Of a stretch of DNA of 51,774 nucleotides, positions 17,601-25,171 are shown piece after piece. Numbering within the stretch: position 1 is the first letter of the stretch; each line of letters starts with the position of its first letter. Location of the stretch: the NCBI GenBank assembly GCA_025352125.1, contig JANXTZ010000062.1, positions 1 to 51,774 on the forward strand. Direction: 5' to 3'. Origin of the DNA: Deinococcales bacterium. Lineage in GTDB: Bacteria; Deinococcota; Deinococci; Deinococcales; JAAFIG01. The position numbers and the translations under genes were made by a program. The notes below the pieces were generated by a model that saw only the letters and a program-made list of their open reading frames with translations, did not search any database and had not been told where the DNA came from.

Positions 17601-19462
17601 GTTTCGCCAAGCAGGGCGCGTTTGATTGCCGCCAAAACCGCAGGGCGGGTTTGAAATTCGGCAATGATGCTTTGACCAACTATTTCGTGGTGCTCTTGGG
17701 GCACGCCCATCTGCTGCAAAATCGGCAGTGCGCCCCCTCCAAAATAGGTGATCTGACCTTGCATGTCGGTTTTCACCATCAAGATCGGCAGGCTCGAGGT
17801 GATTTTTGAAAGTTCGGCTTGGCTGCGTGCCAGGGCTTCACGTGACCTGAACTCTTCGCTGATGTCAACAATAATTGCCGTTGCGCCCGTAATTTGCCCG
17901 TCGGCGTTCATGATCGGCGACACCCAACATTCGCGGTATGCACCCTCCCATTCGATCACGGCGGTAAACGATTCTCCAGCCAATGCGCGTTTTAAGCCTG
18001 CCACCACCATCGGGTTTGCACCGAACACCTCGAACGCCGAGCGTCCGACCCGCTCGAGGCTGGTTTGTGGGGGCACATCACGACCCTCGTACAGACTGAT
18101 GATGCCGTTGATGTCAATTCGTGCGACCCGCACCGGAAGCGCATCGATAATCTCGCGTAGCTGCATGTCGCTGGTGCTCAGGGCGGTTTGGGCTTTGATG
18201 CGGTCGGTGATGTCAAACGCAATCGCCCGTAGACCGGTGCGCTTGTCACCGTCGAGCACTGGGGTCAGCCAGGTTTCAAAATGCCGTCCGTGCCAGGCAA
18301 AACTGAACGACAAGCCCTCGCCCCTGATCGCGGCTTGCACCGCCTGAAGCATCTGAGGATGTCCCTCAAAAACATCGTGCATCAAACGCCCCACCAAATC
18401 CCTGGATTCAAAACCCAACATGCCCAGCGCCCGACCCTCGGCGAGGGTGATCGACCCGCGCATGTCCGTTCCGAGCACAAAAATTGGCAAATTGGAGGTC
18501 AGCTCCCACAACCTCGCCTCGGAGCGCATCCCTTTCATCTCACTCGGTGCGCCCGTGATCGAGACGACACCAATCACGCTGTGGTTGGTGTCCAGAATCG
18601 GTGACATTGCCACCCGAACATTGACCCGAAAACCGGACTTGTGAACCCGTTGGGTTTCAAAAGGCGGGATTTTCTCGCCGAGCATCATGCGTTGAATAAA
18701 ACCCTGAACCGAGGTGTTGTTCGCCCTTGGGATTAAAAAACTGATGTGCTGCCCGACCGCCTCCGAGGTCGCATAGCCAAACATTTTTTCGGCACCGACG
18801 TTCCAGGAGGTCACAATACCCTGCAAATTTTCGGTGATGATCGCCTCATCGGTCGAATTCACAACCCGCTCGAGAATGCTTCGGTTGAGTGCATCCATCA
18901 TCTCGCGGGGGGTTTCCTTGGCTTGCACGAGTTCGAGACGCAAATCGAGTTCGCCCATCAAGGATTCACAGAGGCTCTCGAGGATAATAACCTCGGATTC
19001 GGTCAGGCTGCGCTCGCGGGTGTCGAGCACGCACAAGCAACCCAGAACCTGCCCAGTGCCGGTGCGCAGCGGAGAGCTGGCAAAAAACCCCAGCCGTTCG
19101 ATGCTCGAGGACAACAGGCTCGAGATGGTTTGCAGGTCGTTCGGGTCACGCGATTGCACCAAACCTTCGGGCAAAAAGAGTGACAGCCGCTTTGGCAGGG
19201 TGCGCGGCAACAGGTCATTGAGTTCCAGACCGTAAGCTCCCGCAAAGCGCAGGCTCGCCTCGCCGACCCAGCAAATCAAGGCACCCTTTGCCGTCAATCC
19301 CTTGGCGGCAAGTTTTGCCACCCTCGAGAAGGTTTCGGCGGCATCTTGACGGACCGACCCGTAACGCCGCAGGGCTGCGAGGCGTTCGGGATCGGTGAGG
19401 CTCGGCTCGCTGACCTGGGTTCGCATTGGGCGCAAAATGACGCGGGGTTTTACGGGTGTCAA
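14699..19462 (-). CDS. Giant multi-PAS/GAF sensory protein with no output domain
   Basis: This protein has 1587 residues. In order I see a GAF domain (about 30-175), a PAS domain (about 190-315, STDEAIITENLQGIVTSWNV), six similar PAS modules (about 320-1045, each opening with a xSLPxxxxxxD motif and closing with an IAxDVTDR-like linker), two further PAS domains (about 1075-1320, DQGLSVTNSDGFIEFSNPAA and SQGLAITDIEGLYEYVNPAF), a second GAF (about 1335-1475) and a last PAS reaching the C-terminus. No histidine kinase, GGDEF, EAL, methyl-accepting, phosphatase or HTH domain is visible, and there is no membrane segment. The start is TTG at 19462, chosen because GAGG lies seven bases upstream; the ATG 36 bases further in has none. 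It probably passes signals by protein contact. Confidence 0.9.
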   Translation of the reverse strand: MTPVKPRVILRPMRTQVSEPSLTDPERLAALRRYGSVRQDAAETFSRVAKLAAKGLTAKGALICWVGEASLRFAGAYGLELNDLLPRTLPKRLSLFLPEGLVQSRDPNDLQTISSLLSSSIERLGFFASSPLRTGTGQVLGCLCVLDTRERSLTESEVIILESLCESLMGELDLRLELVQAKETPREMMDALNRSILERVVNSTDEAIITENLQGIVTSWNVGAEKMFGYATSEAVGQHISFLIPRANNTSVQGFIQRMMLGEKIPPFETQRVHKSGFRVNVRVAMSPILDTNHSVIGVVSITGAPSEMKGMRSEARLWELTSNLPIFVLGTDMRGSITLAEGRALGMLGFESRDLVGRLMHDVFEGHPQMLQAVQAAIRGEGLSFSFAWHGRHFETWLTPVLDGDKRTGLRAIAFDITDRIKAQTALSTSDMQLREIIDALPVRVARIDINGIISLYEGRDVPPQTSLERVGRSAFEVFGANPMVVAGLKRALAGESFTAVIEWEGAYRECWVSPIMNADGQITGATAIIVDISEEFRSREALARSQAELSKITSSLPILMVKTDMQGQITYFGGGALPILQQMGVPQEHHEIVGQSIIAEFQTRPAVLAAIKRALLGETFDEVLEWNGRYFETWVSPTIENGVMIGASCIAADVTDRQLAENQAEAAQQELKNLLSSLPVIILKLDRVGRVTFFEGRGLNENQNQALDIVGSSFFDSYRDFPALLEIGRRAMAGESFSTIVFWQEQHLEVRVTPITEHNRKVGTSLIAVDVTDRNVAETRLKAREAQLSSIIIAMPVLFIGYDLDGIVTLLEGRDVTPEISAKSLGHPVQEFGFMGADDRLQAVLAGEKLHYTLERENNYYEVFMSPILLEGKVVGGRGLAVDVSERIRAQKALESTQERLEYLIDQLPIILIACDQHGKLTRIEGNAINILSATPDQMMGLALEVIFQDNPDALNIIKRALKGQTFDANIQWGQYYARVSVSALFENGVYQGTTALITNQTSEMLIQTELQATVKKLLEAEKQLKAEQDYALLITQVVDQGLSVTNSDGFIEFSNPAAVKILGFTHPEELIGRKPTDFIVPDDLEIHLQETVTRRAGLSSAYRSRLRRSDGKIIEVLANGFPRIVDGKFRGTVGVLTLLTEQKIQELELQSTTAQLEQTIEALEQERDYALSVTNIVSQGLAITDIEGLYEYVNPAFAKMLGYNVDEFIGKNSIELIVQEEHDLIRMARAQRKRGISTNLRNTLIKKDGSRLEVAVTGIPRKVAGKVIGTVLVLTDLSEQNRRELELRESEARYRSLLAISQQQTRELELLEQIRNALSRELDPNNVVTTIVEMTSKLFHYPLVSIYLLEGDDLVLQHSVGYPDVIDRVNVSRGIMGKVARSAKAILVEDINTDPDFIGAFEGLSSEVCVPLFDENVVVGVLNVETIDDMTLNHHDLRVLGALADRVSNAIVRARQFSKARDAENQYKNILEGIEEVIFQTDEHAKLRFLSPAWNKITGFEISEALGQAFITLIHPNDVEQLRVLLEALLQGDSTSLWCKVRYFKKDVSVGLVQITAWPIKNSRGRVTGLTGTLQEIGERQMSN

Positions 19463-19530
19463 AAAATTACCTCAGAGAAAGAGTCTGGAACAAATCGAAA
19501 TCTAGAAATAGAGTTTAAAATTACCCCATC

Positions 19531-19558
19531 AGTTTACCTGAGCGCTGCGTGATGACAA
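19531..19558 (-). promoter_or_regulatory. Promoter for the multi-PAS gene
   Basis: On the minus strand TTGTCA is separated by 16 bases from TAAACT, about 70 bases before the TTG start. Confidence 0.4.
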
Positions 19559-19572
19559 GGCAAGAATCTACT

Positions 19573-19600
19573 TTGACAACAAACGTTAAAGGTTTAGACC
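19573..19600 (+). promoter_or_regulatory. Possible promoter for the transferase-lasso operon
   Basis: A consensus -35 TTGACA (19573-19578) is followed after 16 bases by TAGACC (19595-19600). It lies 42 bases before the gamma-glutamyltransferase start and could drive the whole rightward operon through the lasso cyclase. Confidence 0.4.
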
Positions 19601-19641
19601 AAAGCACGCTGCAAACCTGATAAATGGGTCAGAATAGAACC

Positions 19642-21243
19642 ATGATCCTCAACCATCAACCCTATCCCTCAAATCGAAGCCCAATCCTTGGCGCTCGGGG
19701 CGCTGTCGCCACCAGTCAACCCCTGGCAGCCCAAGCCGGACTCGAGATGCTCAAAAATGGTGGCAACGCCGTCGATGCCGCCATCGCCACGGCGGTTGCG
19801 CTGACGGTGCTCGAGCCGACCTCGAACGGCATTGGCGGTGATGCCTTTGCGCTGGTGTGGGACGGTGACAAACTGCACGGTTTGAACGCCTCTGGTCGAG
19901 CGCCCGCCAGCATTTCGCCAGCATTATTCTCAACTCGAGGTTTGTCTGAAGTGCCACGGTTTGGTTGGTTGCCCGTGACCGTGCCCGGTGCCCCCAGCGC
20001 CTGGCGCGACTTGCACGCCAAGTTTGGCAAGCTCGAGTTTGAGCAATTGTTCCAACCCGCAATTTATTACGCAAAGAGTGGCTATCCAGTCTCGCCAACG
20101 CTGGCTCAAAATTGGGGGCGTGCGGCGCAGGTGTACTCGAGCTTGCAAGCCCCAGAATTTTTGCCCTGGATGCAGACCTTCACCCGAAATGGACTTGCCC
20201 CAAAGGCGGGCGAGATGTTTTCATTGCCCGACCATGCGAAAACCCTCGAGCTGATCGCCAAAACCCGGGCGCAAGCCTTTTACGACGGCGAACTCGCCCA
20301 CAAAATCGAAGATTTTGCCTCAAAAACCGGAGGTTTCCTCAGCCGTGCAGACCTTCAGGCGCACAGCGCCAACTGGGTTGACCCGATCAGCACCAATTAC
20401 CGTGGCTACGATGTCTGGGAAATTCCACCAAACACTCAGGGCATCGCCGCACTGGCAGCGCTGAACATTCTCGAGGGATTTGAGCTTTCCAGGCACGCCC
20501 GGGAAAGCGTTGACAGTTATCACCTGCAAATTGAAGCCATGAAACTGGCGTTCATGGACGCTCGAGCCTACGTTGCCGATCCAGAAAAAAGTGAAGTTCC
20601 GATGGCAGGAATGCTCGACAAAACCTACGCCGCGCAACGCCGCAAACTCATCCTCGAGAATGCCCTCGAGCCTGGTGCAGGAACGCCGCCGCGTGGTGGC
20701 ACGGTTTACCTCTGCACCGCCGACAAAGACGGCATGATGGTCAGTTACATTCAGAGCAATTACGCCGGATTTGGCAGCGGCATCGTGATCCCAGGCACTG
20801 GCATTGCGCTGCAAAACAGAGGTGCAAATTTTACGCTCGAAGCCCACCATCCCAACCAAATTGCGCCAGGAAAGCGTCCGTACCACACCATCATACCTGG
20901 GTTTTTGAGCAAAGATCAAAAAGCCATCGGACCGTTTGGCGTGATGGGCGGCTTCATGCAGCCACAAGGTCATGTGCAAATGGTGGTCAACACCATCGAT
21001 TACCGGCTCAACCCGCAAGCCAGCCTCGATGCGCCGCGCTGGCAGTGGCTGGAGGGCAAACAGATTGAACTCGAGCTTCATACGCCCACACACATCGCCG
21101 AGGGTTTGCGCGAACGCGGGCATCAGATCACCATGCAGCTCGAGAAAGGCTCGTTCGGGCGCGGTCAGATTATTTGGCGCTTAAACAATGTTTTGGTGGC
21201 GGCGTCAGACTCAAGGACTGATGGGCAGGCGTTGGCGTTTTAG
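19642..21243 (+). CDS. ggt: Gamma-glutamyltransferase-family protein
   Basis: This 533-residue Ntn-hydrolase precursor should cut itself before a Thr nucleophile. The likely nucleophile is Thr354 in PPRGGTVYLCTADKDGMMVS, giving a large and a small subunit. Family signatures are ARGAVATSQPLAAQAGLEML near the N-terminus, NGGNAVDAAIATAVALTVLE and GIGGDAFALVW. There is no signal peptide. I prefer the ATG at 19642 (CAGAAT ends six bases upstream); the ATG at 19624 is possible. The substrate is uncertain: glutathione is only one option, and a lineage using bacillithiol may use other gamma-glutamyl compounds. The sulfotransferase of the lasso cluster starts 30 bases downstream, so the two are probably co-transcribed. 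Confidence 0.85.
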   Translation: MILNHQPYPSNRSPILGARGAVATSQPLAAQAGLEMLKNGGNAVDAAIATAVALTVLEPTSNGIGGDAFALVWDGDKLHGLNASGRAPASISPALFSTRGLSEVPRFGWLPVTVPGAPSAWRDLHAKFGKLEFEQLFQPAIYYAKSGYPVSPTLAQNWGRAAQVYSSLQAPEFLPWMQTFTRNGLAPKAGEMFSLPDHAKTLELIAKTRAQAFYDGELAHKIEDFASKTGGFLSRADLQAHSANWVDPISTNYRGYDVWEIPPNTQGIAALAALNILEGFELSRHARESVDSYHLQIEAMKLAFMDARAYVADPEKSEVPMAGMLDKTYAAQRRKLILENALEPGAGTPPRGGTVYLCTADKDGMMVSYIQSNYAGFGSGIVIPGTGIALQNRGANFTLEAHHPNQIAPGKRPYHTIIPGFLSKDQKAIGPFGVMGGFMQPQGHVQMVVNTIDYRLNPQASLDAPRWQWLEGKQIELELHTPTHIAEGLRERGHQITMQLEKGSFGRGQIIWRLNNVLVAASDSRTDGQALAF

Positions 21244-21273
21244 AATACCTGGAAATCAATATTTAAGGACACC

Positions 21274-22101
21274 ATGCAACATCTGGAAACCCTGCCCAAA
21301 AACGTCTGCAACCTGTCTCCGATCATCGTCTCATCACCCACCACCCGTTGCGGCACAACCCTGTTGCAGCGCCTGCTGTGCTCGAGCCGAAATGGCTTGA
21401 TATTTGGTGAATTCTGTGCGCTGGACATGGACATGTATTTGGAAATTTTTCTCAAAAACCACCGCCTCTATCAAAAAAACCGGCAGCAAATCGACGCGAG
21501 CCTCGCGCATTTCAAATTGGGCGAACTCAACAACTGGATTTTTGACTTGTCCCCAGAATTGGACACGTATTTACCAATCCTCGCCAAATCGTGTTTTCTG
21601 GGTTTGGAACATTGCGAAACCCAAGCTCTCGCTTTGGGTCGCACGGTATGGGGCTTCAAGAAACCCAGTTTCAAACCTGAATCCTTAAGTGCCTTGCAGG
21701 TCATGATGCCGAATTTTAAATTGCTTTACATCTTCCGCGATGTTTTCGAGTGCGCCCAATCTGGCAAAGCCCGAGGGGCGCTGAATTCACTCGAGGATTT
21801 TAAGAATTACAGCCAATTTTGGGTGCAGAACCTGTTGTTCGTCCTCAAATTTTTTAAATTCGAGAACATGCTTGTGATCAATTACAGACATTTGATTGAA
21901 CAACCCGACGTTTGGCTGGAACGCATCTCGAGTTTCACGGGCATGGAGGGCATGGACAAAAGAATTCTCGATGTCAAGGTGAACGCACCGAAGGACGGCG
22001 CAAATCTGGCGGGTTATATCGAACCTGTACAATTGGGCGAGGAAGAATGGCAGGTGGTTGAAAACCTGACCGCGAACGTGCGAAAACACCTGCTCCACTA
22101 A
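21274..22101 (+). CDS. Sulfotransferase, probable lasso-peptide tailoring enzyme
   Basis: This 275-residue protein belongs to the PAPS-dependent sulfotransferase superfamily. The 5-prime phosphosulfate loop is at residues 20-35 (SSPTTRCGTTLLQRLL). The 3-prime phosphate-binding motif is at about 151-168 (IFRDVFECAQSGKARG, with R155 and S163). It would transfer sulfate from PAPS to a hydroxyl or amine. It lies directly upstream of lasso genes B2, B1 and C in the same direction, so the lasso peptide is a likely substrate; candidate acceptors are core Ser11 or Ser14. AAGGA sits five bases before the ATG. Reaction and target are inferred from context only. Confidence 0.75.
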   Translation: MQHLETLPKNVCNLSPIIVSSPTTRCGTTLLQRLLCSSRNGLIFGEFCALDMDMYLEIFLKNHRLYQKNRQQIDASLAHFKLGELNNWIFDLSPELDTYLPILAKSCFLGLEHCETQALALGRTVWGFKKPSFKPESLSALQVMMPNFKLLYIFRDVFECAQSGKARGALNSLEDFKNYSQFWVQNLLFVLKFFKFENMLVINYRHLIEQPDVWLERISSFTGMEGMDKRILDVKVNAPKDGANLAGYIEPVQLGEEEWQVVENLTANVRKHLLH

Positions 22102-22162
22102 ACCAATGTTTCTTCCCATTCCTGCCACGCCATTTTTGGTAGTGTCAACCCGAAAGATTTTC

Positions 22163-22615
22163 ATGCCCAAAAACCAACACGAATTTGAGATTCCAAAACC
22201 CCAGCCCAAATCTTGGTCGCTCGAGGACTGGGTTTTGTTGCTCGAGGCTGGTGTAACCCTGGCGAGAGCGCGGTTTTTGGTGCGTCGCACGGCATTCCCA
22301 AAGCTGGCACGGCGCTTTGGACAGTTGGGCTTTGAAACCCCCAAAGATATTTTGAACCCCAAAGCCGAAAAAGTTGGCTGGGCTGTGCGCACGGCTGCCA
22401 AAGGTGTGCCGTGGCGCAGCGAGTGTCTCGAGCAAGCCGTGTGCGCCAAGTTGATGTTGAGGCAAAAGCGATTCTCGAGCACCATGTATTTTGGAACGTT
22501 GAGAAACGGCGCGGCACTTCAATCGCACGCCTGGGTGCGAAGTGGCGATACGGTGGTCGTCGGTGAGGTTGGTCATCAGGTGTTTGTTCAAATTGCCGTT
22601 TACGGCGATGTTTAA
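22163..22615 (+). CDS. Lasso peptide leader protease (B2, transglutaminase-like)
   Basis: This 150-residue protein has the B2 pattern: a helical N-terminus (WSLEDWVLLLEAGVTLARAR) and a papain/transglutaminase-like catalytic core with Cys88 (PWRSECLEQAVCAKLMLRQK) and His122 (LQSHAWVRSGD). It cuts the leader from the precursor so that the free amine of core residue 1 can cyclise. The in-frame ATG at 22106 would give 169 residues. I chose 22163 because the resulting length and N-terminus fit the family and a weak GAAAGA precedes it. It is followed after 12 bases by the RRE gene. Confidence 0.88.
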   Translation: MPKNQHEFEIPKPQPKSWSLEDWVLLLEAGVTLARARFLVRRTAFPKLARRFGQLGFETPKDILNPKAEKVGWAVRTAAKGVPWRSECLEQAVCAKLMLRQKRFSSTMYFGTLRNGAALQSHAWVRSGDTVVVGEVGHQVFVQIAVYGDV

Positions 22616-22627
22616 ACTGGAGGAAAG

Positions 22628-22909
22628 ATGCAAATAACCTTGGACTCTACTGTTTGTCTAAAGCCGCAACAATTTGTCGAAGCGCAAGAGGGCGAAGTCT
22701 TGTACACCATGAACCAACAAACCGGTTCGTACCTGTACCTCAACGAGGTTGCCACCGCTATCTGGGGGCAACTCAAACTGCCCATACAAGTCTCGAGCCT
22801 GTGCCTGAATCTCGAGCGTGAATTTGAGGTCAGTCCAACCGAGTGTCAAACCGAGGTCTTGCGCGTGCTTGGGCAGCTCGAGCAAATGGGCAATTTGAAC
22901 GTTCAATGA
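22628..22909 (+). CDS. Lasso peptide RiPP recognition element (B1, PqqD-like)
   Basis: This 93-residue protein has the winged-helix PqqD fold that binds the precursor leader and hands it to the protease. The diagnostic strand-turn is EGEVLYTMNQQTGSYLYLNE (about 21-40), followed by VATAIWGQLK and a helical end with ECQTEVLRVLGQLEQMGNL. It has a strong GGAGG site before its ATG. Its stop overlaps the cyclase start as ATGA. Confidence 0.9.
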   Translation: MQITLDSTVCLKPQQFVEAQEGEVLYTMNQQTGSYLYLNEVATAIWGQLKLPIQVSSLCLNLEREFEVSPTECQTEVLRVLGQLEQMGNLNVQ

Positions 22910-24828
22910 GCGCGATTTTTGGGCTGTGTCGTCTTGATGGCAGCCCCGCACAATCCGATGTTGTCGCCATGCAGCGAGCGTTGCAACATTGGGGTCAAGA
23001 TGGCGGATTGGTCTGGGTTGAGGGTCCGGTGGGTTTGGGATCGTGCTCGAGGCACATCACCCCAGAGTCCGTGTTTGAAAAATCCTCCATGCAAATTTGC
23101 GCTGGAACAGTCAGCTTGATTGCCGCCGCACGAATTGACAACCGTGCCGAACTCTGCGCCGCGTTTGGTTTGGACAGCATTCAAAGTGCGGTGACCAGCG
23201 ATACCGAACTGGTCGCTCGAGCCTATGAACGCTGGGGGCAAGATAGCGTGCAGCGCTTGCTCGGCGACTGGTCTTTTGTCGCCTACCACCACCAGAGCGG
23301 GCGCTGGTTTATTGCCCGCGACCATTACGGCAACACGGGTCTGCATTACTGTCATGTCGGCAATCGGTTTACGTTTGCTTCCGGTATCGAAGGCATTTTG
23401 GCGCTTGAGGGCATTCCGAAAAAACCCAACGACCTCAAAATCGCCGAGATGATGATCGTCTGGATGCGCGACGGGTCAAGCACCCAGTACCAGGACATCA
23501 TGCGTCTGCCTCCCGCGCACCACCTGACCTTTGAAAATGGCACACTCAAGCTCGAGCGCCACTGGAAACTTGAGGACACCCCAACACGGCGCTTGCGCTC
23601 GAGCCAAGAATACGTTGAGGGTTTTCAGAGTGTGCTGCGCAGCGCCGTGCGCGACCGAATGCGCTCGAGATTTCCTGTTGCAAGCACCCTCAGCGCGGGT
23701 TTGGATTCTGGCGCGGTGACGGTGCTGGCTGCCGAGGCGGCTCGAGAGCGAGGGCAGCGCTTGACGGCTTTTACATCGGTGCCGGTGTATGAGGTGGATT
23801 TTCCCGATCCGGATCGCTACACCAACGAATGGGATTTGGCGCGTCTGACCAGCGAATTTGCGGGCAACATTGACCACGTGCCAGTTCCCGCCGACCATCT
23901 CTCGCCCATAGCAGCCATGCGTCGGGTGACCAACATTTTGCACGAACCCTCGTTTGCGGCGGGCAACAATTACTGGATTCAGTCGATGCTCGAACGCACC
24001 CGAGATCAGGGTTTTGGTGTGCTGCTGACCGGACAGGTCGGGAACGGCGCGGCATCGTTTTCGGGCGGTTCGTTCGTGGTCTGGCACGCGTTGCGCCATA
24101 GACAGTTTGGTTTGGCGCACCATGCGTTCTCCTCGAGCGTTTTGGCGCACGGCAGCGTATCTAAAACCTGGCTCGCCGAAATGGGTCTGCCCTCGGTGCT
24201 GTCGTTCAAAACCCTGATCGCCGCGTTATCGGGCACTCGATTTGACAACCCTGAATGGGCGGTGAACACCCCCATTTCACAAGCATTGGTCAAGCGCGTC
24301 CAGTTGCTCGAGCAGATCAAAAAAGCCAATTGGCTTGCCGTGGAACTCCATCGTCTGTCGCCTCGAGCGCAAATGATGCAGGCGTTGATGCCCAAATCAA
24401 TCCCTGTCGGGGCGACCTGGAACGGTTTTTCAGGCGCATATGGCATCGATATTCGTGACCCCACCATGGACAAGCGGCTACTCGAGTTTTGCGTGGGCGT
24501 TCCGACAAAAGAGTTTGTGGGGCAGGGTTACAGCCGTTTTCTGATGCGTCGCGCCATGCAGGGCTTGCTGCCAAAAGAGGTGCAATGGAATGTCAAGCGC
24601 GGCGTTCAAGCTTCAGACCTTGGAAAGCGCCTGCGTCAAACGGCACCAGAGGTGAATGAAGCCATGTTAGAACTGAAAACCCAGCCAAACATCGGCAATT
24701 ACTTGGACTTGTATCGTCTCGAGTCGGTGTGGCAGCGCATCAAGGACAACACTTACGAAAAAATGGAAGCCATCTCATTGCTTCGAGCCATCTCTGTGGG
24801 ATTGTTTTTGCGTCAGTTTGAGACTTGA
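22906..24828 (+). CDS. Lasso peptide macrolactam synthetase (C, asparagine-synthase-like)
   Basis: This 640-residue enzyme adenylates the side-chain acid of the ring residue and joins it to the N-terminal amine. The ATP-pyrophosphatase loop STLSAGLDSGAVTVL has S263 to S268. The N-terminal Ntn domain begins MSAIFGLCRLDGS, so the Cys2 nucleophile of true glutamine-dependent asparagine synthetases is missing, which is normal for lasso cyclases. The start ATG at 22906 overlaps the RRE stop. About 50 bases after its stop lies the precursor gene, an order opposite to most clusters, where the precursor comes first. Confidence 0.92.
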   Translation: MSAIFGLCRLDGSPAQSDVVAMQRALQHWGQDGGLVWVEGPVGLGSCSRHITPESVFEKSSMQICAGTVSLIAAARIDNRAELCAAFGLDSIQSAVTSDTELVARAYERWGQDSVQRLLGDWSFVAYHHQSGRWFIARDHYGNTGLHYCHVGNRFTFASGIEGILALEGIPKKPNDLKIAEMMIVWMRDGSSTQYQDIMRLPPAHHLTFENGTLKLERHWKLEDTPTRRLRSSQEYVEGFQSVLRSAVRDRMRSRFPVASTLSAGLDSGAVTVLAAEAARERGQRLTAFTSVPVYEVDFPDPDRYTNEWDLARLTSEFAGNIDHVPVPADHLSPIAAMRRVTNILHEPSFAAGNNYWIQSMLERTRDQGFGVLLTGQVGNGAASFSGGSFVVWHALRHRQFGLAHHAFSSSVLAHGSVSKTWLAEMGLPSVLSFKTLIAALSGTRFDNPEWAVNTPISQALVKRVQLLEQIKKANWLAVELHRLSPRAQMMQALMPKSIPVGATWNGFSGAYGIDIRDPTMDKRLLEFCVGVPTKEFVGQGYSRFLMRRAMQGLLPKEVQWNVKRGVQASDLGKRLRQTAPEVNEAMLELKTQPNIGNYLDLYRLESVWQRIKDNTYEKMEAISLLRAISVGLFLRQFET

Positions 24829-24854
24829 GGCTCATGCCAACAACATGCTAAAAT
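24825..24854 (+). promoter_or_regulatory. Promoter for the intact lasso precursor
   Basis: TTGAGG (24825-24830) overlaps the cyclase stop. After 18 bases comes TAAAAT (24849-24854), preceded by TG as an extended -10. This would let the precursor be made in excess of the enzymes. A small palindrome AATACAGTATT (24852-24862) overlaps the start region. Confidence 0.5.
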
Positions 24855-24879
24855 ACAGTATTCAATTAAAGGAGGTTTT

Positions 24880-25035
24880 ATGAATCTCGAGCCAACTGAC
24901 ACAAATTCCAGCGAAATTGAGAATAAAGTGCCGCGCAAGGTGTGGGTCAAACCGGTGGTTGAAGCCATTGAGTTCCTGGATACCAGTTTCGTTGGTGTTG
25001 GTGGAGCCGATGCAGCGTCTGTGGGCAGTCATTAA
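24880..25035 (+). CDS. Lasso peptide precursor A
   Basis: This gene encodes 51 residues. The leader (1-36) contains the recognition pattern W22-x-x-P25 and ends with Thr35 at -2 (FLDTS). The core is residues 37-51, FVGVGGADAASVGSH. Asp44 is core position 8, so an eight-residue ring Phe1 to Asp8 with a seven-residue tail is predicted. Ser occurs at core 11 and 14. AAAGGAGG lies six bases before the ATG. The HPr-kinase-like gene downstream suggests phosphorylation of Ser, as in paeninodin-type clusters; the sulfotransferase suggests another possible change. The gene is too short for ordinary gene calling. Ring size and start of the core are predictions from position rules. Confidence 0.9.
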   Translation: MNLEPTDTNSSEIENKVPRKVWVKPVVEAIEFLDTSFVGVGGADAASVGSH

Positions 25036-25085
25036 AATCAAGCGGTTCCCATACACCTCTGGATCATCCATTTCGTCTCACTTGA

Positions 25086-25111
25086 CCTCGAGTCAATGCT
25101 CGAGGGTTTTT
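25086..25111 (+). terminator. Terminator of precursor A, stem made of two CTCGAG copies
   Basis: CCTCGAG, loop TCAATG, CTCGAGG, then GTTTTTC. The whole stem is built from the iterated palindrome. Confidence 0.75.
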
Positions 25112-25113
25112 CT

Positions 25114-25143
25114 TTGGTATGAATTTGTTTAACAAATTAAACT
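25114..25143 (+). promoter_or_regulatory. Promoter for the broken precursor B
   Basis: TTGGTA (25114-25119) is followed after 18 bases by TAAACT (25138-25143), which precedes the ATG of precursor B by 28 bases. Confidence 0.4.
25122..25138. promoter_or_regulatory. Operator-like palindrome AATTTGTT-T-AACAAATT
   Basis: Perfect eight-base arms around one central base sit between the -35 and -10 of the promoter in front of precursor B. That is a classic repressor position. The same palindrome is not present before precursor A. Confidence 0.35.
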
Positions 25144-25171
25144 CGAGCATTACAAGCTTGAAGGAGGATTT

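Noticed and set aside
20320..21123. A 267-codon minus-strand frame over the gamma-glutamyltransferase gene
   Set aside because: It is a shadow frame with no start signals opposite a complete enzyme gene.
22906..24828. The asparagine-synthase-like gene as a primary-metabolism asnB
   Set aside because: It lacks the Cys2 nucleophile, overlaps the RRE gene and sits with B2 and a precursor, so the lasso cyclase call is stronger.
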